Shown in pieces: positions 6,737 through 15,573 of a DNA stretch of 64,000 nt; position 1 is the first letter of the stretch; each line of letters begins with the position of its first letter. This stretch comes from Antarcticibacterium flavum (GTDB lineage: Bacteria; Bacteroidota; Bacteroidia; Flavobacteriales; Flavobacteriaceae). The notes under the pieces were generated by a model. It was not told the origin of the DNA, did no database searches, and was given only the letters and a program-made list of their open reading frames with translations. The position numbers were made by a program, and so were the translations under genes. Location: NCBI RefSeq assembly GCF_006159205.1, contig NZ_CP040812.1, positions 4,278,001 to 4,342,000 on the forward strand. Reading direction: 5' to 3'.

Positions 6737-8636
6737 TTCTTATTTAGTTTGTATGCATTTGTAGCTGTTAGCCCAATAATTCCTTTTTCCAGCATAAGCG
6801 TAAGGACCTTTAGTACTCCATTTTCAGGAAAAGGCACAATGGCAACCAGCTCCCTGGAGTTCTTTTCTCCATCCAGCAGTGCTTTCATTATCTCCTCGTA
6901 GATCTTTTTTATGGTTTCTCTTGCTACCTCCCTTTCCGGTGGAAGGCAAACAGAGCAAATCCCGCAGGCAGGAGGGGAGGGTTCTCCAAAATACCTTAAC
7001 AACTGCCTGCTACGGCATTCCGAATCTGTAGAGATATAATCCAGCAGGGATTCAATTTTATCGGTTTTATTTTTATTCTGTGATTTTATATAACCTGAAA
7101 AAGGATAAATAGCCGCCTCATCTTCCCGCGGTACCAAAAATACTATGGATGCATCGTTTTGGTGGTAATCAAAATCTATAATATGGTCCTTTTCCAGATG
7201 CTGAAGAATTGCAATCACCTCCTTTTCTTTTGTTTCAGCCTTTTTGGCAATAGAACTTAAGTTAATTGGCATTTTATTCTCAAAGATCCCTCCATAAGTC
7301 CTTAGGATTGCTTTTGCGACCGCATCATATCTTTTATTCTCTTCCAGATAATTCAACAACTGCCTGTTTGAAATTATAAACTGAACGCTGGCGGTTTTCC
7401 TGAATTGCTGTGACATTTTTAGAATGCTCATTCTATCGAGCATTTGTAAAGTATTATATGTCTTTTCTGAATGTAGCTGATATTGGGTGCAAAAGTCTGA
7501 AAAATTGAAATCATATTCTTCATCCTGGCCTTCCCCATAGGCAATACGAAAATAAGATGCCAGTTTTTTATATACGTGGATCGTGAATTCCAGGTCTGGG
7601 AGCGTCTTGAGAAACTGGTTCTTTAACTGCGGGAGGTCACTTTTATTTGTGATAATAGTCGCAGTTGCAGGTTGTTCATCCCTGCCAGCCCTGCCTGCTT
7701 CCTGGAAATAGCTTTCTATACTTTCAGGAAGATTAAGGTGGATAACGTGGCGTACATTGGGTTTGTCTATTCCCATACCAAAAGCACTGGTAGCAACCAT
7801 TACCTTTACTTCCTCCTTTAGCCAGGAATCCAGCCTTCCAGATTTTTCCTTTTTAGCCAATCCGCCATGAAAAGCTGCGGCAGTATAGCCATATTGCAAA
7901 AGTTCCCGTGCAACTTCGATAGTCGCGTTGCGGGTACGCACATATACTATGGCACTTTCATCCTTGTTTCTAAGGGTTTGTTGCAACCTGTACATCTTAT
8001 CCTCAGCCTGGATCACCCGGTAAGCTATATTTGTGCGCTCGAGGGATGTTTTATATACCAGGGCATCCCTTAGCTCCAATTGCTTTTGTATGTCCCTTAC
8101 TACTTCTGCAGTGGCCGATGCTGTAAGGGCCATAAAAGGCACTTCAGGTTTCAAATCCCTTAAAAGCGAAATATTAAGATAAGCCGGCCTAAAATCATGC
8201 CCCCACTGTGAGATGCAATGAGCCTCATCTACAGCAATAAGGTTCACATTCATTTGTTTTATACGCTGCTGGACGATATCCTGCTGCAAGCGTTCGGGTG
8301 ACAGGTAAAGGAATTTATAATTCCCATAGATACAGTTATCCAGTAATGCGTCCAGCTCCTGGAAAGGTATCCCCCGGCAATGGCCAGGGCTTTTATCCCT
8401 TTTTTCTGAAGGGCTTTCACCTGGTCCTCCATAAGTGCAACCAGGGGAGAGATAACTATACCAATTCCTTCCTGTAAAAGTACAGGTATTTGAAAACAAA
8501 GGGATTTGCCTCCCCCGGTTGGCAGGAGTGCAAGGATATCCCGGCGTTTTCCCGCAGCAAGGATAATCTCTTCCTGCATAGGCCTGAAAGACTCATGGCC
8601 CCAGTATTTTTTTAGTATGTTCCCGGCCTCCTGCAA
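6733..8636 (-). pseudogene. recQ: ATP-dependent DNA helicase RecQ, single frameshift
   Basis: Two minus-strand frames together make one RecQ of 634 residues. The 5' frame from ATG 8636 carries SFRPMQEEIIL, Walker A (LLPTGGGKSLCFQ) and SPLVALMEDQVKAL. The 3' frame, ending at 6733, carries FLYLSPERL, the DEAH box (AVDEAHCISQWGHDFRPAY), ATSAFGMGIDKPNVRHVIH, the QEAGRAGRD motif and the zinc cysteines CRSRQ...CGICSVC. The break is a G tract of five (plus-strand C 8371-8375); six G would join GCC-GGG-GGG-ATA in frame. Whether this is a real mutation or a sequencing error cannot be decided here. The order on the minus strand is P-loop gene, recQ, fmt. Confidence 0.9.
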
Positions 8637-8638
8637 GT

Positions 8639-9178
8639 TTACATGGGGATGTTATTTAATATGAAATCACTGCGGTTCTCTATTGTGTTCTTAGGAACTT
8701 CAATAGGCTCGTAACCATAGGAAAGATAGGTCTTTTTTAAATGGTCGTGAATGAGAAGGGCTTGTTCAAAGCTTTCATACCTTTCATTATCTGTTTGATA
8801 GATATCCTCCCATGGCGGCAAAAGGAAGACGCGGTAATAGCTATGATCCTCACAGGCTTGCTGAAATTTTTGAGGGTACGTAGTGCCAAAATACTCCATA
8901 TAGGCAACAACATCTGGGATCCCGCGATCAAGGAAAACCGTAGAAACCTCATTCAAGGATGCCTCAATATGCTGCTTAACCCTTGCTTCAAGAAGTTTTT
9001 CACTAAAGAGTATGGGCTTTTCAAGAAAAAGTTGGGAAATTCCCTGTTTTTGAGCAGCTGCAGTTATTTCCCGTGATACTTCATGGTAGCATATATATCC
9101 CTCACGTTCGAGGTGTTTAATAACCGAAGATTTACCTGTACCGGGTCCCCCGGTGATGACTATTTTTTTATTTTGCAC
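8639..9178 (-). CDS. AAA-family ATPase / P-loop kinase-like protein (AAA_28 type)
   Basis: 179 residues from a GTG at 9178. The frame is open to 9277, but that extension overlaps the promoter and start of the divergent DUF493 gene, so I reject it. Walker A is ITGGPGTGKSSVI at the very N-terminus. Later segments are HEVSREI, TVFLDRGIPDVVAYMEYFG (Walker B/DRG-like motif, as in nucleoside and NadR-type kinases), VFLLPPWEDIYQTDNERYE and YEPIEVPKNTIENR. Proteins of this type are thought to phosphorylate small molecules; the substrate is unknown. It ends 2 bases before the recQ start and heads the recQ-fmt operon. Confidence 0.75.
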   Translation of the reverse strand: MQNKKIVITGGPGTGKSSVIKHLEREGYICYHEVSREITAAAQKQGISQLFLEKPILFSEKLLEARVKQHIEASLNEVSTVFLDRGIPDVVAYMEYFGTTYPQKFQQACEDHSYYRVFLLPPWEDIYQTDNERYESFEQALLIHDHLKKTYLSYGYEPIEVPKNTIENRSDFILNNIPM

Positions 9179-9228
9179 TCCGCAAATTTCGGAATTTGTG
9201 GCAGATAAAAAAAATGGTTCACTAATTG

Positions 9229-9236
9229 TATATTTG
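9229..9236 (+). promoter_or_regulatory. Bacteroidota-type -7 element (TATATTTG) for the DUF493 gene
   Basis: TATATTTG matches TAnnTTTG and lies 27 bases before the ATG at 9264. It argues against the longer start of the divergent P-loop gene, which would cover this site. Confidence 0.55.
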
Positions 9237-9263
9237 CATTTAAAATGATGAAAGAGAATTAAT

Positions 9264-9557
9264 ATGGAAGCATCCAAAAATCCGGAAGAGTTTTACAAAA
9301 AATTAAAATCGCAGTTACTGGATACGGCCATGTGGCCATCAGAATATTTATATAAGTTCATAGTTCCTACCAGAAAGGAAAAAATAGAACAGATCCAGGA
9401 TATTTTTGATAACATGGGGGCCGTAATTAATACCAGGAAGTCCAAAAATGGCAACTACACCAGTGTATCTGTGAATGTTCGCATGAAGAATCCAGATGCC
9501 GTTATTGCGAAATATAAAAAAGTTGGAGAAGAGGTAGAAGGGGTTATCTCTCTATAG
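9264..9557 (+). CDS. DUF493 family protein (YbeD-like)
   Basis: A 97-residue protein with the ferredoxin-like alpha/beta DUF493 pattern: ATG-led helix FYKKLKSQLLD, WPSEYLYKFIVP, RKEKIEQIQDIFD, then the strand pair RKSKNGNYTSVSVNVRMKNP and a final helix with VIAKYKKVGEEVEGVISL. The fold resembles small-molecule-binding ACT domains, and the E. coli member YbeD has no settled role. Cytoplasmic. It is followed 115 bases later by the DUF4290 gene on the same strand. Confidence 0.88.
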   Translation: MEASKNPEEFYKKLKSQLLDTAMWPSEYLYKFIVPTRKEKIEQIQDIFDNMGAVINTRKSKNGNYTSVSVNVRMKNPDAVIAKYKKVGEEVEGVISL

Positions 9558-9672
9558 ATCAGGCTTATCTTTATAAGAAGAGGTGTTAAATAAATTTCCT
9601 TAAGTTGGATATTATTTAGTATTTTGCAACAATTATTATCTCCAAAATTTTATATCACCTTAAATTTCAATT

Positions 9673-10314
9673 TTGACATACGAATTAGAATACAACTCTG
9701 AGAGGAGTAAGTTAATCATACCCGAATACGGGAGGCATTTGCAAAAGATGGTGGAACACGCCATTTCTATCGAGGATGATGCAGAGCGCAATAAGGTTGC
9801 TAGATCTATTATAGCCGTAATGGGAAATATGAATCCGCATCTTAGAGATGTGCCAGACTTTCAGCATAAATTATGGGATCAATTATTTATTATAAGTGAT
9901 TTCAAACTGGATGTTGAATCCCCTTTTCCAAAGCCGTCCAAAGAATTACTCGAAGAACGTCCAGATCCTATGGGATATCCTCAAAATTTCCCAAAGTACA
10001 GGTTCTATGGCAATAATATTAAGAGGATGATAGATGAGGCTGTGAAAATGGAAGATGGTGATCTTAAAGAAGCGCTTGTATATTCCATTGCCAACCATAT
10101 GAAAAAATCCTACCTTAACTGGAACAGGGAAACGGTGGAAGACGAGATTATCTTTGAACATTTAAGGGAATTGAGCGGTGGTACCATAAATCTTAAGAAT
10201 AAAGAAGAAGATCTTAGCGAGGCAGCAAATCTCCTTAGAGGCAATAAAAAATTCAAGAGCAGTACACCTGCCAAGAAAACCAACCGCAATCCCCGCGGTC
10301 GCAAACGTCATTAA
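9673..10314 (+). CDS. DUF4290 domain-containing protein
   Basis: A 213-residue Bacteroidota-specific protein. The TTG start at 9673 gives MTYELEYNSERSKLIIPEYG, the usual N-terminus of this family. It continues with HLQKMVEHAISIEDDAERN, MGNMNPHLRDVPDFQHKLWD and PQNFPKYRFYGNNIKRMI. It is mainly helical with no signal peptide. The last 35 residues are Lys/Arg-rich and low complexity (KKTNRNPRGRKRH), a possible nucleic-acid-binding tail. The gene lies 13 bases before murA and is probably co-transcribed with it. Function unknown. Confidence 0.88.
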   Translation: MTYELEYNSERSKLIIPEYGRHLQKMVEHAISIEDDAERNKVARSIIAVMGNMNPHLRDVPDFQHKLWDQLFIISDFKLDVESPFPKPSKELLEERPDPMGYPQNFPKYRFYGNNIKRMIDEAVKMEDGDLKEALVYSIANHMKKSYLNWNRETVEDEIIFEHLRELSGGTINLKNKEEDLSEAANLLRGNKKFKSSTPAKKTNRNPRGRKRH

Positions 10315-10327
10315 AAACTTTTTTTAG

Positions 10328-11641
10328 ATGGGAATTTTCCAAATTGAAGGAGGGCATGCTTTAAGTGGTGAAATACAGCCACAGGGAGCAAAAAACGAAG
10401 CCCTTCAAATACTCTGTGCAGTATTGCTAACCCCGGAGAAGGTTGTAATCAACAACATTCCAGATATAGTAGATGTAAATAAGCTTATTGCCTTACTAGG
10501 CAACCTGGGGGTAAAAATTAAAAAATTAAGTAAAGGCAGTTATAGTTTCCAGGCAGATGAGCTGAATCTTGATTACCTGGAAAGCGAAGCTTTTAAAAAA
10601 GATGGCAGTGGCCTTCGGGGATCTATTATGATCGTGGGCCCTTTACTGGGAAGGTTTGGGAAAGGATATATTCCCCGCCCGGGTGGAGATAAAATAGGAC
10701 GAAGAAGGCTGGATACGCATTTTGAGGGTTTTGTGAAATTGGGAGCAAAATTTCGCTACAACAGGGAAGAGCGATTCTATGGAGTAGAAGCCCCTCAGGG
10801 TCTTACAGGGAGTTATATGCTCCTTGAAGAAGCATCGGTTACAGGAACAGCTAATATTGTTATGGCGGCTGTGTGGGCAAAAGGTACTACAACCATTTAT
10901 AATGCGGCCTGTGAACCTTACCTACAACAGCTTTGTAAAATGCTTAATTCAATGGGAGCAGAGATCAAAGGAATTGGATCTAACCTGCTTACCATAGAAG
11001 GAGTAGAGAGCTTCACAGGCTGTGAGCACACCATCCTGCCAGATATGATCGAGATTGGTTCCTGGATTGGCCTTGCGGCAATGACTAAAAGCGAGATCAC
11101 CATTAAGAATGTTGGATGGGAACATTTGGGGCTTATTCCAACTACTTTTAGAAAACTGGGAATTACCATTGAAAAAAGAAATGATGATATTTTCATTCCC
11201 GCCCATACAGATGGTTATGAAGTCCAGAATTTTATCGATGGATCCATTATGAACATTAGTGATGCCCCCTGGCCGGGTTTCACACCAGATTTATTGAGTA
11301 TAATGCTTGTGGTTGCCACACAGGCAAGGGGTAGCGTGCTTATCCATCAAAAAATGTTCGAAAGCAGATTATTCTTCGTGGATAAATTAATAGATATGGG
11401 GGCAAAGATCATTCTTTGTGATCCACACAGGGCAACGGTTATTGGTCACGATTTTAAATCCAGCCTTAGAGCTACGACTATGACTTCGCCAGATATTAGG
11501 GCCGGGGTTTCCTTGTTAATAGCTGCCATGTCTGCCCAGGGGACTTCTACGATACACAATATAGAACAAATAGACAGGGGTTACGAAAATATAGATGAGA
11601 GGCTACGAAATATTGGAGCCAGAATTGAGCGTATAGGTTAG
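10328..11641 (+). CDS. murA: UDP-N-acetylglucosamine 1-carboxyvinyltransferase
   Basis: A 437-residue enoylpyruvyl transferase that performs the first committed step of peptidoglycan synthesis, joining PEP to UDP-GlcNAc. Landmarks are the catalytic lysine in GAKNEALQILCA (Lys22), GLRGSIMIVGPLLGRFG, ASVTGTANIVMAA, and SDAPWPGFTPDLLSIM. The loop that normally reads PGGC carries aspartate instead (PRPGGDKIGRRRLDTHF, Asp121). The cysteine there is the fosfomycin target in most bacteria, so the enzyme should be intrinsically insensitive, as with the Cys-to-Asp MurA of Mycobacterium and Chlamydia. It follows DUF4290 closely and ends at a strong terminator. Confidence 0.97.
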   Translation: MGIFQIEGGHALSGEIQPQGAKNEALQILCAVLLTPEKVVINNIPDIVDVNKLIALLGNLGVKIKKLSKGSYSFQADELNLDYLESEAFKKDGSGLRGSIMIVGPLLGRFGKGYIPRPGGDKIGRRRLDTHFEGFVKLGAKFRYNREERFYGVEAPQGLTGSYMLLEEASVTGTANIVMAAVWAKGTTTIYNAACEPYLQQLCKMLNSMGAEIKGIGSNLLTIEGVESFTGCEHTILPDMIEIGSWIGLAAMTKSEITIKNVGWEHLGLIPTTFRKLGITIEKRNDDIFIPAHTDGYEVQNFIDGSIMNISDAPWPGFTPDLLSIMLVVATQARGSVLIHQKMFESRLFFVDKLIDMGAKIILCDPHRATVIGHDFKSSLRATTMTSPDIRAGVSLLIAAMSAQGTSTIHNIEQIDRGYENIDERLRNIGARIERIG

Positions 11642-11660
11642 AAAACCACAGTAGATAAAC

Positions 11661-11698
11661 AAAAAAGAGGCTGTCCAGTAAAGGCAGCCTCTTTTTTA
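11661..11698 (+). terminator. Terminator after murA
   Basis: The stem aaaaaagaggctg / cagcctctttttt is perfect with an 11-base loop and a T run. It lies 20 bases past the murA stop. Confidence 0.9.
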
Positions 11699-11862
11699 TT
11701 TTAAATGTTAGTTTCGAATAGGGGAGGGAGGTTAAATTGCCAAAATAGTACAAAGAATTTTCAGGCTCCAGCTTCCAGCTGCACCGCGATCCTCATTCGT
11801 TTTCGAGATAGCAATAAAAATCGTCTTAGGAACCTAATTATTAACTCCTAACTCATTATTAT

Positions 11863-12079
11863 ACGGTAAAAGAGTCTGGACCGCTACCGCTGCTAGAATA
11901 TAGAACCTAGACTAAAATCTAGGCATATGGAAAACAGCACTTTACACAATTCTCAAAAGCATGAATTTTCCTTACCTATTTTGGATTCAAAACCACCCCC
12001 AGGTTGAGATTGATATAATATCTGATTATATATAGCAGGGCTTAACGTACTTTCACCTATATTTAATCGGACACCAATA
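11863..12079. repeat. Dispersed intergenic repeat, copy C
   Basis: Colinear with copy B: ggaccgctaccgctgct, ggaaaacag, aattctcaaa, gaattttcct, tttggattcaaaac, ttgagatt, ggcttaacgtac and ggacaccaataa. It also shares gactaaaatct and the ccacccccaggttgag block with copy A. Internally, cctaga-ctaaaa-tctagg forms a perfect small hairpin. The element is non-coding and ends at a heptad array. Confidence 0.7.
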
Positions 12080-12104
12080 ACTCCTAACTCCTAACTCCTA
12101 ACTC
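12073..12104. repeat. Heptad tandem array (taactcc units)
   Basis: About four 7-base units (taactcc) in a row, directly after repeat copy C and ending just before the stop of the gene at 12107. Confidence 0.7.
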
Positions 12105-12106
12105 CA

Positions 12107-13558
12107 TCAGGCCTTTTGCTCTACACGTTCCTTGTAGCCAAAGAGGTTTTGTCCCTTGATCATAGATGCGGTACGCTCTGGTAACATCTCTTCCCAGCCA
12201 CTTCTTCCATCACTTATCATTTGCAGGACCTCGCGTGAGAAAATGCTAAGGATATTAGGATCATATTCTTCAATATCCACAACCTTACCATTGTATTTAA
12301 AGAATTTATACAGTTCCTTCATCCTTGGATGAACCTTAAGATTGTCGCTGGTAATAAGTTCGCCGGTGTTTGGATCTTTGAAAGGGTATAGATACACTTT
12401 TAAATCCTTAAAGAACAACTTACCAAAAGCCTCCAAAATACCTCCGCTTAGGTGCCTGTAATATTTTTCATCAAAGATGTCGACCAGGTTATTTACTCCC
12501 ATAGCAAGTCCCATTCTCTCCTTAGAATATCTTGAGAAATACTCTACTACTTTGTAATACTCCTGGAAATTGGAGATCATTACGGTTTGGCCTAAGGAAC
12601 AAAGCAATTCTGCCCTGTCCATAAAATCTCTTTCGTCAATTTCCCCTTCGGCTCTTAGATTAGATAAGGTAATTTCGAATATGACTTCTGTGTTCTCTTC
12701 GGAAACTTTTTTCTCCTTCACAAATAATTCAAGGGAACGTTTATACATATCCATATTCACCTTGGTCACGGGCCTGAAGCTTCCTCGCAGGGCAAGTATA
12801 TTCTTTTTGTAGAGGATCTTGGCCGGCAGGACATTGTTACCATCTGGAGCGAACATTACGGCATCTGTCATCCCGTTCTTAACCAGCTGTAGACTCATCA
12901 AGCGGTTGTCTACCTGCTCAAAACGCGGCCCGGAAAAATTAATAGTATCTATCTCTATTTGATCCTTATCGATATGGTCGTATAGATAACGAAGCAATTT
13001 CTTTGGATTGTCATATTTATAATAAGCCCCATATATAAGATTTACCCCAAGAATTCCAAGCGTATTTTGTTGCAGGCGGGCATCATTTTCATGAAACCTA
13101 ATGTGCAGGCTTATTTCATTATAATCCTCATTTGGATCTACCTGGTATCTTATTCCTACCCAGCCATGGCCTTTGTATTGTTTAGCAAAATCTATAGTTG
13201 CTACAGTATTGGCGTAGCTAAAGAAAAGTTTATTTGGATGTTTGTCACGGGTTATACGTTCTTCAATAAGTTTTATCTCGTGGGATAACATTTTCTTGAG
13301 CCGGGCCTCTGTCACATATCGCTTATCCTCCTCAATACCATATATAGCATCACTAAAGTCCTTGTCATAGGCACTCATAGCCTTGGCTATAGTTCCTGAA
13401 GCGCCGCCAGATCTAAAGAAGTTCCTTACGGTTTCCTGTCCAGCTCCAATTTCTGAAAAGGTCCCGTATATATTCTCATTTAAATTGATCCTTAATGCTT
13501 TACTCTTAATTGAGGGAACATTTTCAAACTCTCTGTCCCCCATAATGGTGATGGGCAT
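12107..13558 (-). CDS. Conserved protein of unknown function (about 483 residues)
   Basis: The frame is open to 13705, but the credible start is ATG 13558 (MPITIMGDREFENVPSIKSK), since a TAnnTTTG element lies just upstream at 13591-13598. The protein is soluble and well conserved in character. Distinct segments are GAGQETVRNFFRSGGASGTI, AMSAYDKDFSDAIYG, DDxxFAN-like FSYANTVATIDFAKQY, GHGWVGIRYQVDPNEDYNEI and SDGRSGWEEMLPERTASMI near the C-terminus. I recognise it as a family widespread in Bacteroidota without dependable function; database names attached to it, such as TonB receptor, do not fit, because there is no signal peptide or barrel. Divergent from the MBL-fold gene. Confidence 0.8.
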   Translation of the reverse strand: MPITIMGDREFENVPSIKSKALRINLNENIYGTFSEIGAGQETVRNFFRSGGASGTIAKAMSAYDKDFSDAIYGIEEDKRYVTEARLKKMLSHEIKLIEERITRDKHPNKLFFSYANTVATIDFAKQYKGHGWVGIRYQVDPNEDYNEISLHIRFHENDARLQQNTLGILGVNLIYGAYYKYDNPKKLLRYLYDHIDKDQIEIDTINFSGPRFEQVDNRLMSLQLVKNGMTDAVMFAPDGNNVLPAKILYKKNILALRGSFRPVTKVNMDMYKRSLELFVKEKKVSEENTEVIFEITLSNLRAEGEIDERDFMDRAELLCSLGQTVMISNFQEYYKVVEYFSRYSKERMGLAMGVNNLVDIFDEKYYRHLSGGILEAFGKLFFKDLKVYLYPFKDPNTGELITSDNLKVHPRMKELYKFFKYNGKVVDIEEYDPNILSIFSREVLQMISDGRSGWEEMLPERTASMIKGQNLFGYKERVEQKA

Positions 13559-13590
13559 AATTGTCTCTTTTAAGTCACAGTTAAGTAGGA

Positions 13591-13598
13591 CAAAGGTA
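13591..13598 (-). promoter_or_regulatory. -7 element (TACCTTTG) for the 13558 start
   Basis: On the minus strand TACCTTTG lies 32 bases before ATG 13558. It supports the shorter start of that gene and forms a divergent pair with the element at 13631. Confidence 0.55.
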
Positions 13599-13630
13599 CT
13601 AAAATGGCGGTCCATAGAAAAAAATATACT

Positions 13631-13638
13631 TACTTTTG
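13631..13638 (+). promoter_or_regulatory. -7 element (TACTTTTG) for the MBL-fold gene
   Basis: TACTTTTG lies 17 bases before the TTG start at 13656, which predicts a very short leader of about 10 bases. Confidence 0.5.
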
Positions 13639-13655
13639 TATAAAAAATAACAGGC

Positions 13656-14417
13656 TTGGAAGTAACATTTTTAGGTACCGGAACTTCACAGGGAATCCCC
13701 GTCATTGGCAGTGATCACCCCGTTTGTTTAAGCGAAGATCCAAAGGATAAACGTCTTAGGGTTTCAGTACTTGTGGAATGGGAAGGTTATAATCTCCTGG
13801 TTGATTGTGGCCCCGATTTCAGGGCACAAATGCTTTCCAATAATATCTCTCGTATAGATGCGATACTCTATACCCATGAGCATAATGATCATACGGCAGG
13901 ACTTGATGACATACGGCCTTTTTTCTTCAGGCAGGGGGATATTCCTGTCTTTGCTCATAAAAGGGTACTGGAATCCCTTAAAAAGAGATTTAGTTACATT
14001 TTTGAGACCGAAAATAAATATCCCGGAGCACCGAGTGTAGATGTTAGAGAAATCACTAATACTGTTTTTTCATTTAAGGATCTCCATATAGTTCCTGTAG
14101 AGGTAATGCATAACCGGGTACAGGTTTTTGGATATCGTTTCGGGGATTTTTGTTACCTCACAGATGTTAAGACTATCGAGGAGGAAGAAAAGGAAAAATT
14201 AAAAGGAGTAAAAGTGCTTGTTCTTAATGCTCTAAGACAGGAGGCACACCATTCCCATCTTAGTCTCCAGGAAGCCCTGGATCTATTTGAAGAGATCAAA
14301 CCAGAGAGAGCCTATATTACTCATATAAGTCATAGAATGGGTTTCCATAAAGAGGTACAGGCCAGCCTTCCACCAAATGTTTACCTGGCTTATGATAATT
14401 TAAAAATTCAAATTTAA
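13656..14417 (+). CDS. MBL-fold metallo-hydrolase (PhnP-like)
   Basis: 253 residues from TTG 13656. The N-terminus FLGTGTSQGIPVIG and the metal motif YTHEHNDHTAGLDDIRPF (HxHxDH) identify a metallo-beta-lactamase-fold hydrolase of the PhnP/RNase Z-like group. Further ligands are in VPVEVMHN, CYLTDVKTI and ITHISHRMGFH. Such proteins commonly hydrolyse phosphodiesters such as cyclic phosphates; the substrate here is not known. Cytoplasmic. Its stop overlaps the start of the next gene (TAATG), so the two are translationally coupled. Confidence 0.9.
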   Translation: MEVTFLGTGTSQGIPVIGSDHPVCLSEDPKDKRLRVSVLVEWEGYNLLVDCGPDFRAQMLSNNISRIDAILYTHEHNDHTAGLDDIRPFFFRQGDIPVFAHKRVLESLKKRFSYIFETENKYPGAPSVDVREITNTVFSFKDLHIVPVEVMHNRVQVFGYRFGDFCYLTDVKTIEEEEKEKLKGVKVLVLNALRQEAHHSHLSLQEALDLFEEIKPERAYITHISHRMGFHKEVQASLPPNVYLAYDNLKIQI

Positions 14418-14914
14418 TGCGGAGTAGAATATTCTTATACCTATTTATCTTTACCCTTATGTTCACAGTTTTTATTTATGTGAACGACAAGAAGATCCTT
14501 GATTCTAGGGATTCCGATATAACCAGGCTGGAAAACAAACTGGAGGAGGAGCAGGAAAAAAACCGTACCCTTCTTGGAGAAAATAAGGACCTGTCATATT
14601 TTTCATTGCTAAACAATGAGGAGGCAATTTCCTATTTTGAAGACAGGGGAATTAATCCAGAGGAGCTAAGCCGGCTTGTGGAAAATGAGATCATTGCCCG
14701 TAATAAAGCCAATGAGGATAATGATCTGGTGCCATATGCAGGTATGGATGGCAGTATGCGTATAAATAAAGTGAAGTTGTTAAACCATAAGTGGATCATT
14801 GCCGATTTTACCGATGGCACTTACTGGGGGGAGTTATTCATCCTTTATGATATTGATGAAAACAACAACCTTATTCTCAATACTGAAAAAGCATTTCTAT
14901 ATCCCGGCAGCTAA
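14417..14914 (+). CDS. Single-pass membrane protein with coiled coil, unknown function
   Basis: A 165-residue protein with an N-terminal membrane anchor (IFLYLFIFTLMFTVFIYV), then a heptad-patterned coiled coil (ITRLENKLEEEQEKNRTLL) and a compact C-terminal domain with INKVKLLNHKWIIADFTDG and WGELFILYDIDENN. I do not recognise the family; similar anchored proteins lacking names occur in flavobacteria. It is coupled to the upstream MBL hydrolase and overlaps the convergent esterase by 4 bases at its stop. Confidence 0.7.
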   Translation: MRSRIFLYLFIFTLMFTVFIYVNDKKILDSRDSDITRLENKLEEEQEKNRTLLGENKDLSYFSLLNNEEAISYFEDRGINPEELSRLVENEIIARNKANEDNDLVPYAGMDGSMRINKVKLLNHKWIIADFTDGTYWGELFILYDIDENNNLILNTEKAFLYPGS

Positions 14915-15570
14915 GGCCTATCTTTTAACCATTGCAGGACTTCCATAAAATTCTGAGGTGCTACCCCGTGTCCTACAGGGAATTCAGAATATTTGTGGTC
15001 TATTCCTAACCGTTCAAGAATTTCAGGATTTCTTCTTGCCCACGAAACAGGGATCACCTGGTCCTGAGAGCCATGTGAAGCATAAATGGACAGGCCTGAA
15101 AAATCATTATTGTGATAACCTTCTTCCAGGATATCCTCATTAATGTAACCACTAAGAGCGATGACATTCTTTATTTTCTCGGGATGGCTCAATGCAACTG
15201 CATAACTTAAAATAGATCCCTGGCTAAAACCTAAAAGGGTAATATTATCAGGGTCTACAGGATAATTATCTATGATCTCATCTATAAACCCAATGATCTT
15301 TTTGCGCGAGTCTATCGCCTGGGCGTCATCGCTAAATTTTCCGCCTGAATTATCAAAATTTATGGCATACCATGCATTTCCATAAGGAGGGAGGGGGTAA
15401 GGTGCCTGGGCAGAAATTACATAATACTCACCGGGTAATTCACTGCTGAAAGAGAAGAGATCATTAGCATCACTCCCATAACCGTGCAGCATTATTATTA
15501 CCGGGGATTTTTCTTTCTTTATTTTTGGTTCTCTAACCAGGTGGTAGAGAGATAATTCTTTTGTTGTCAT
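14911..15570 (-). CDS. Alpha/beta hydrolase, carboxylesterase/phospholipase type
   Basis: A 219-residue serine hydrolase. The nucleophile elbow is LLGFSQGSILSY with Ser116. The oxyanion segment is IIMLHGYGSDANDLFSF, the acid is in SHGSQDQVIPV, and the catalytic histidine is in FPVGHGVAPQNF. It fits the short carboxylesterase/lysophospholipase family (YpfH/EstB-like), with no signal peptide. Natural substrate unknown. It is 3 bases downstream of the DUF4870-like gene in the operon that begins with the BatA-like gene. Confidence 0.88.
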   Translation of the reverse strand: MTTKELSLYHLVREPKIKKEKSPVIIMLHGYGSDANDLFSFSSELPGEYYVISAQAPYPLPPYGNAWYAINFDNSGGKFSDDAQAIDSRKKIIGFIDEIIDNYPVDPDNITLLGFSQGSILSYAVALSHPEKIKNVIALSGYINEDILEEGYHNNDFSGLSIYASHGSQDQVIPVSWARRNPEILERLGIDHKYSEFPVGHGVAPQNFMEVLQWLKDRP

Positions 15571-15573
15571 AAA

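Larger units (their letters stand above)
11699..12106. other. Non-coding region between murA and the convergent gene
   Basis: About 400 bases without a supportable gene. It contains repeat copy C, a partial heptad array near 11841-11855 and a clear one at 12073-12104. I see nothing identifiable in 11699-11840. Confidence 0.7.

Noticed and set aside
9179..9277. Longer start of the P-loop gene
   Set aside because: It overlaps the promoter and start of the divergent DUF493 gene, and Walker A lies at the very N-terminus from GTG 9178.
2640..12104. CRISPR array
   Set aside because: Repeats here are either long and diverged or 7-base tandem units; there are no constant repeats with unique spacers and no cas genes.
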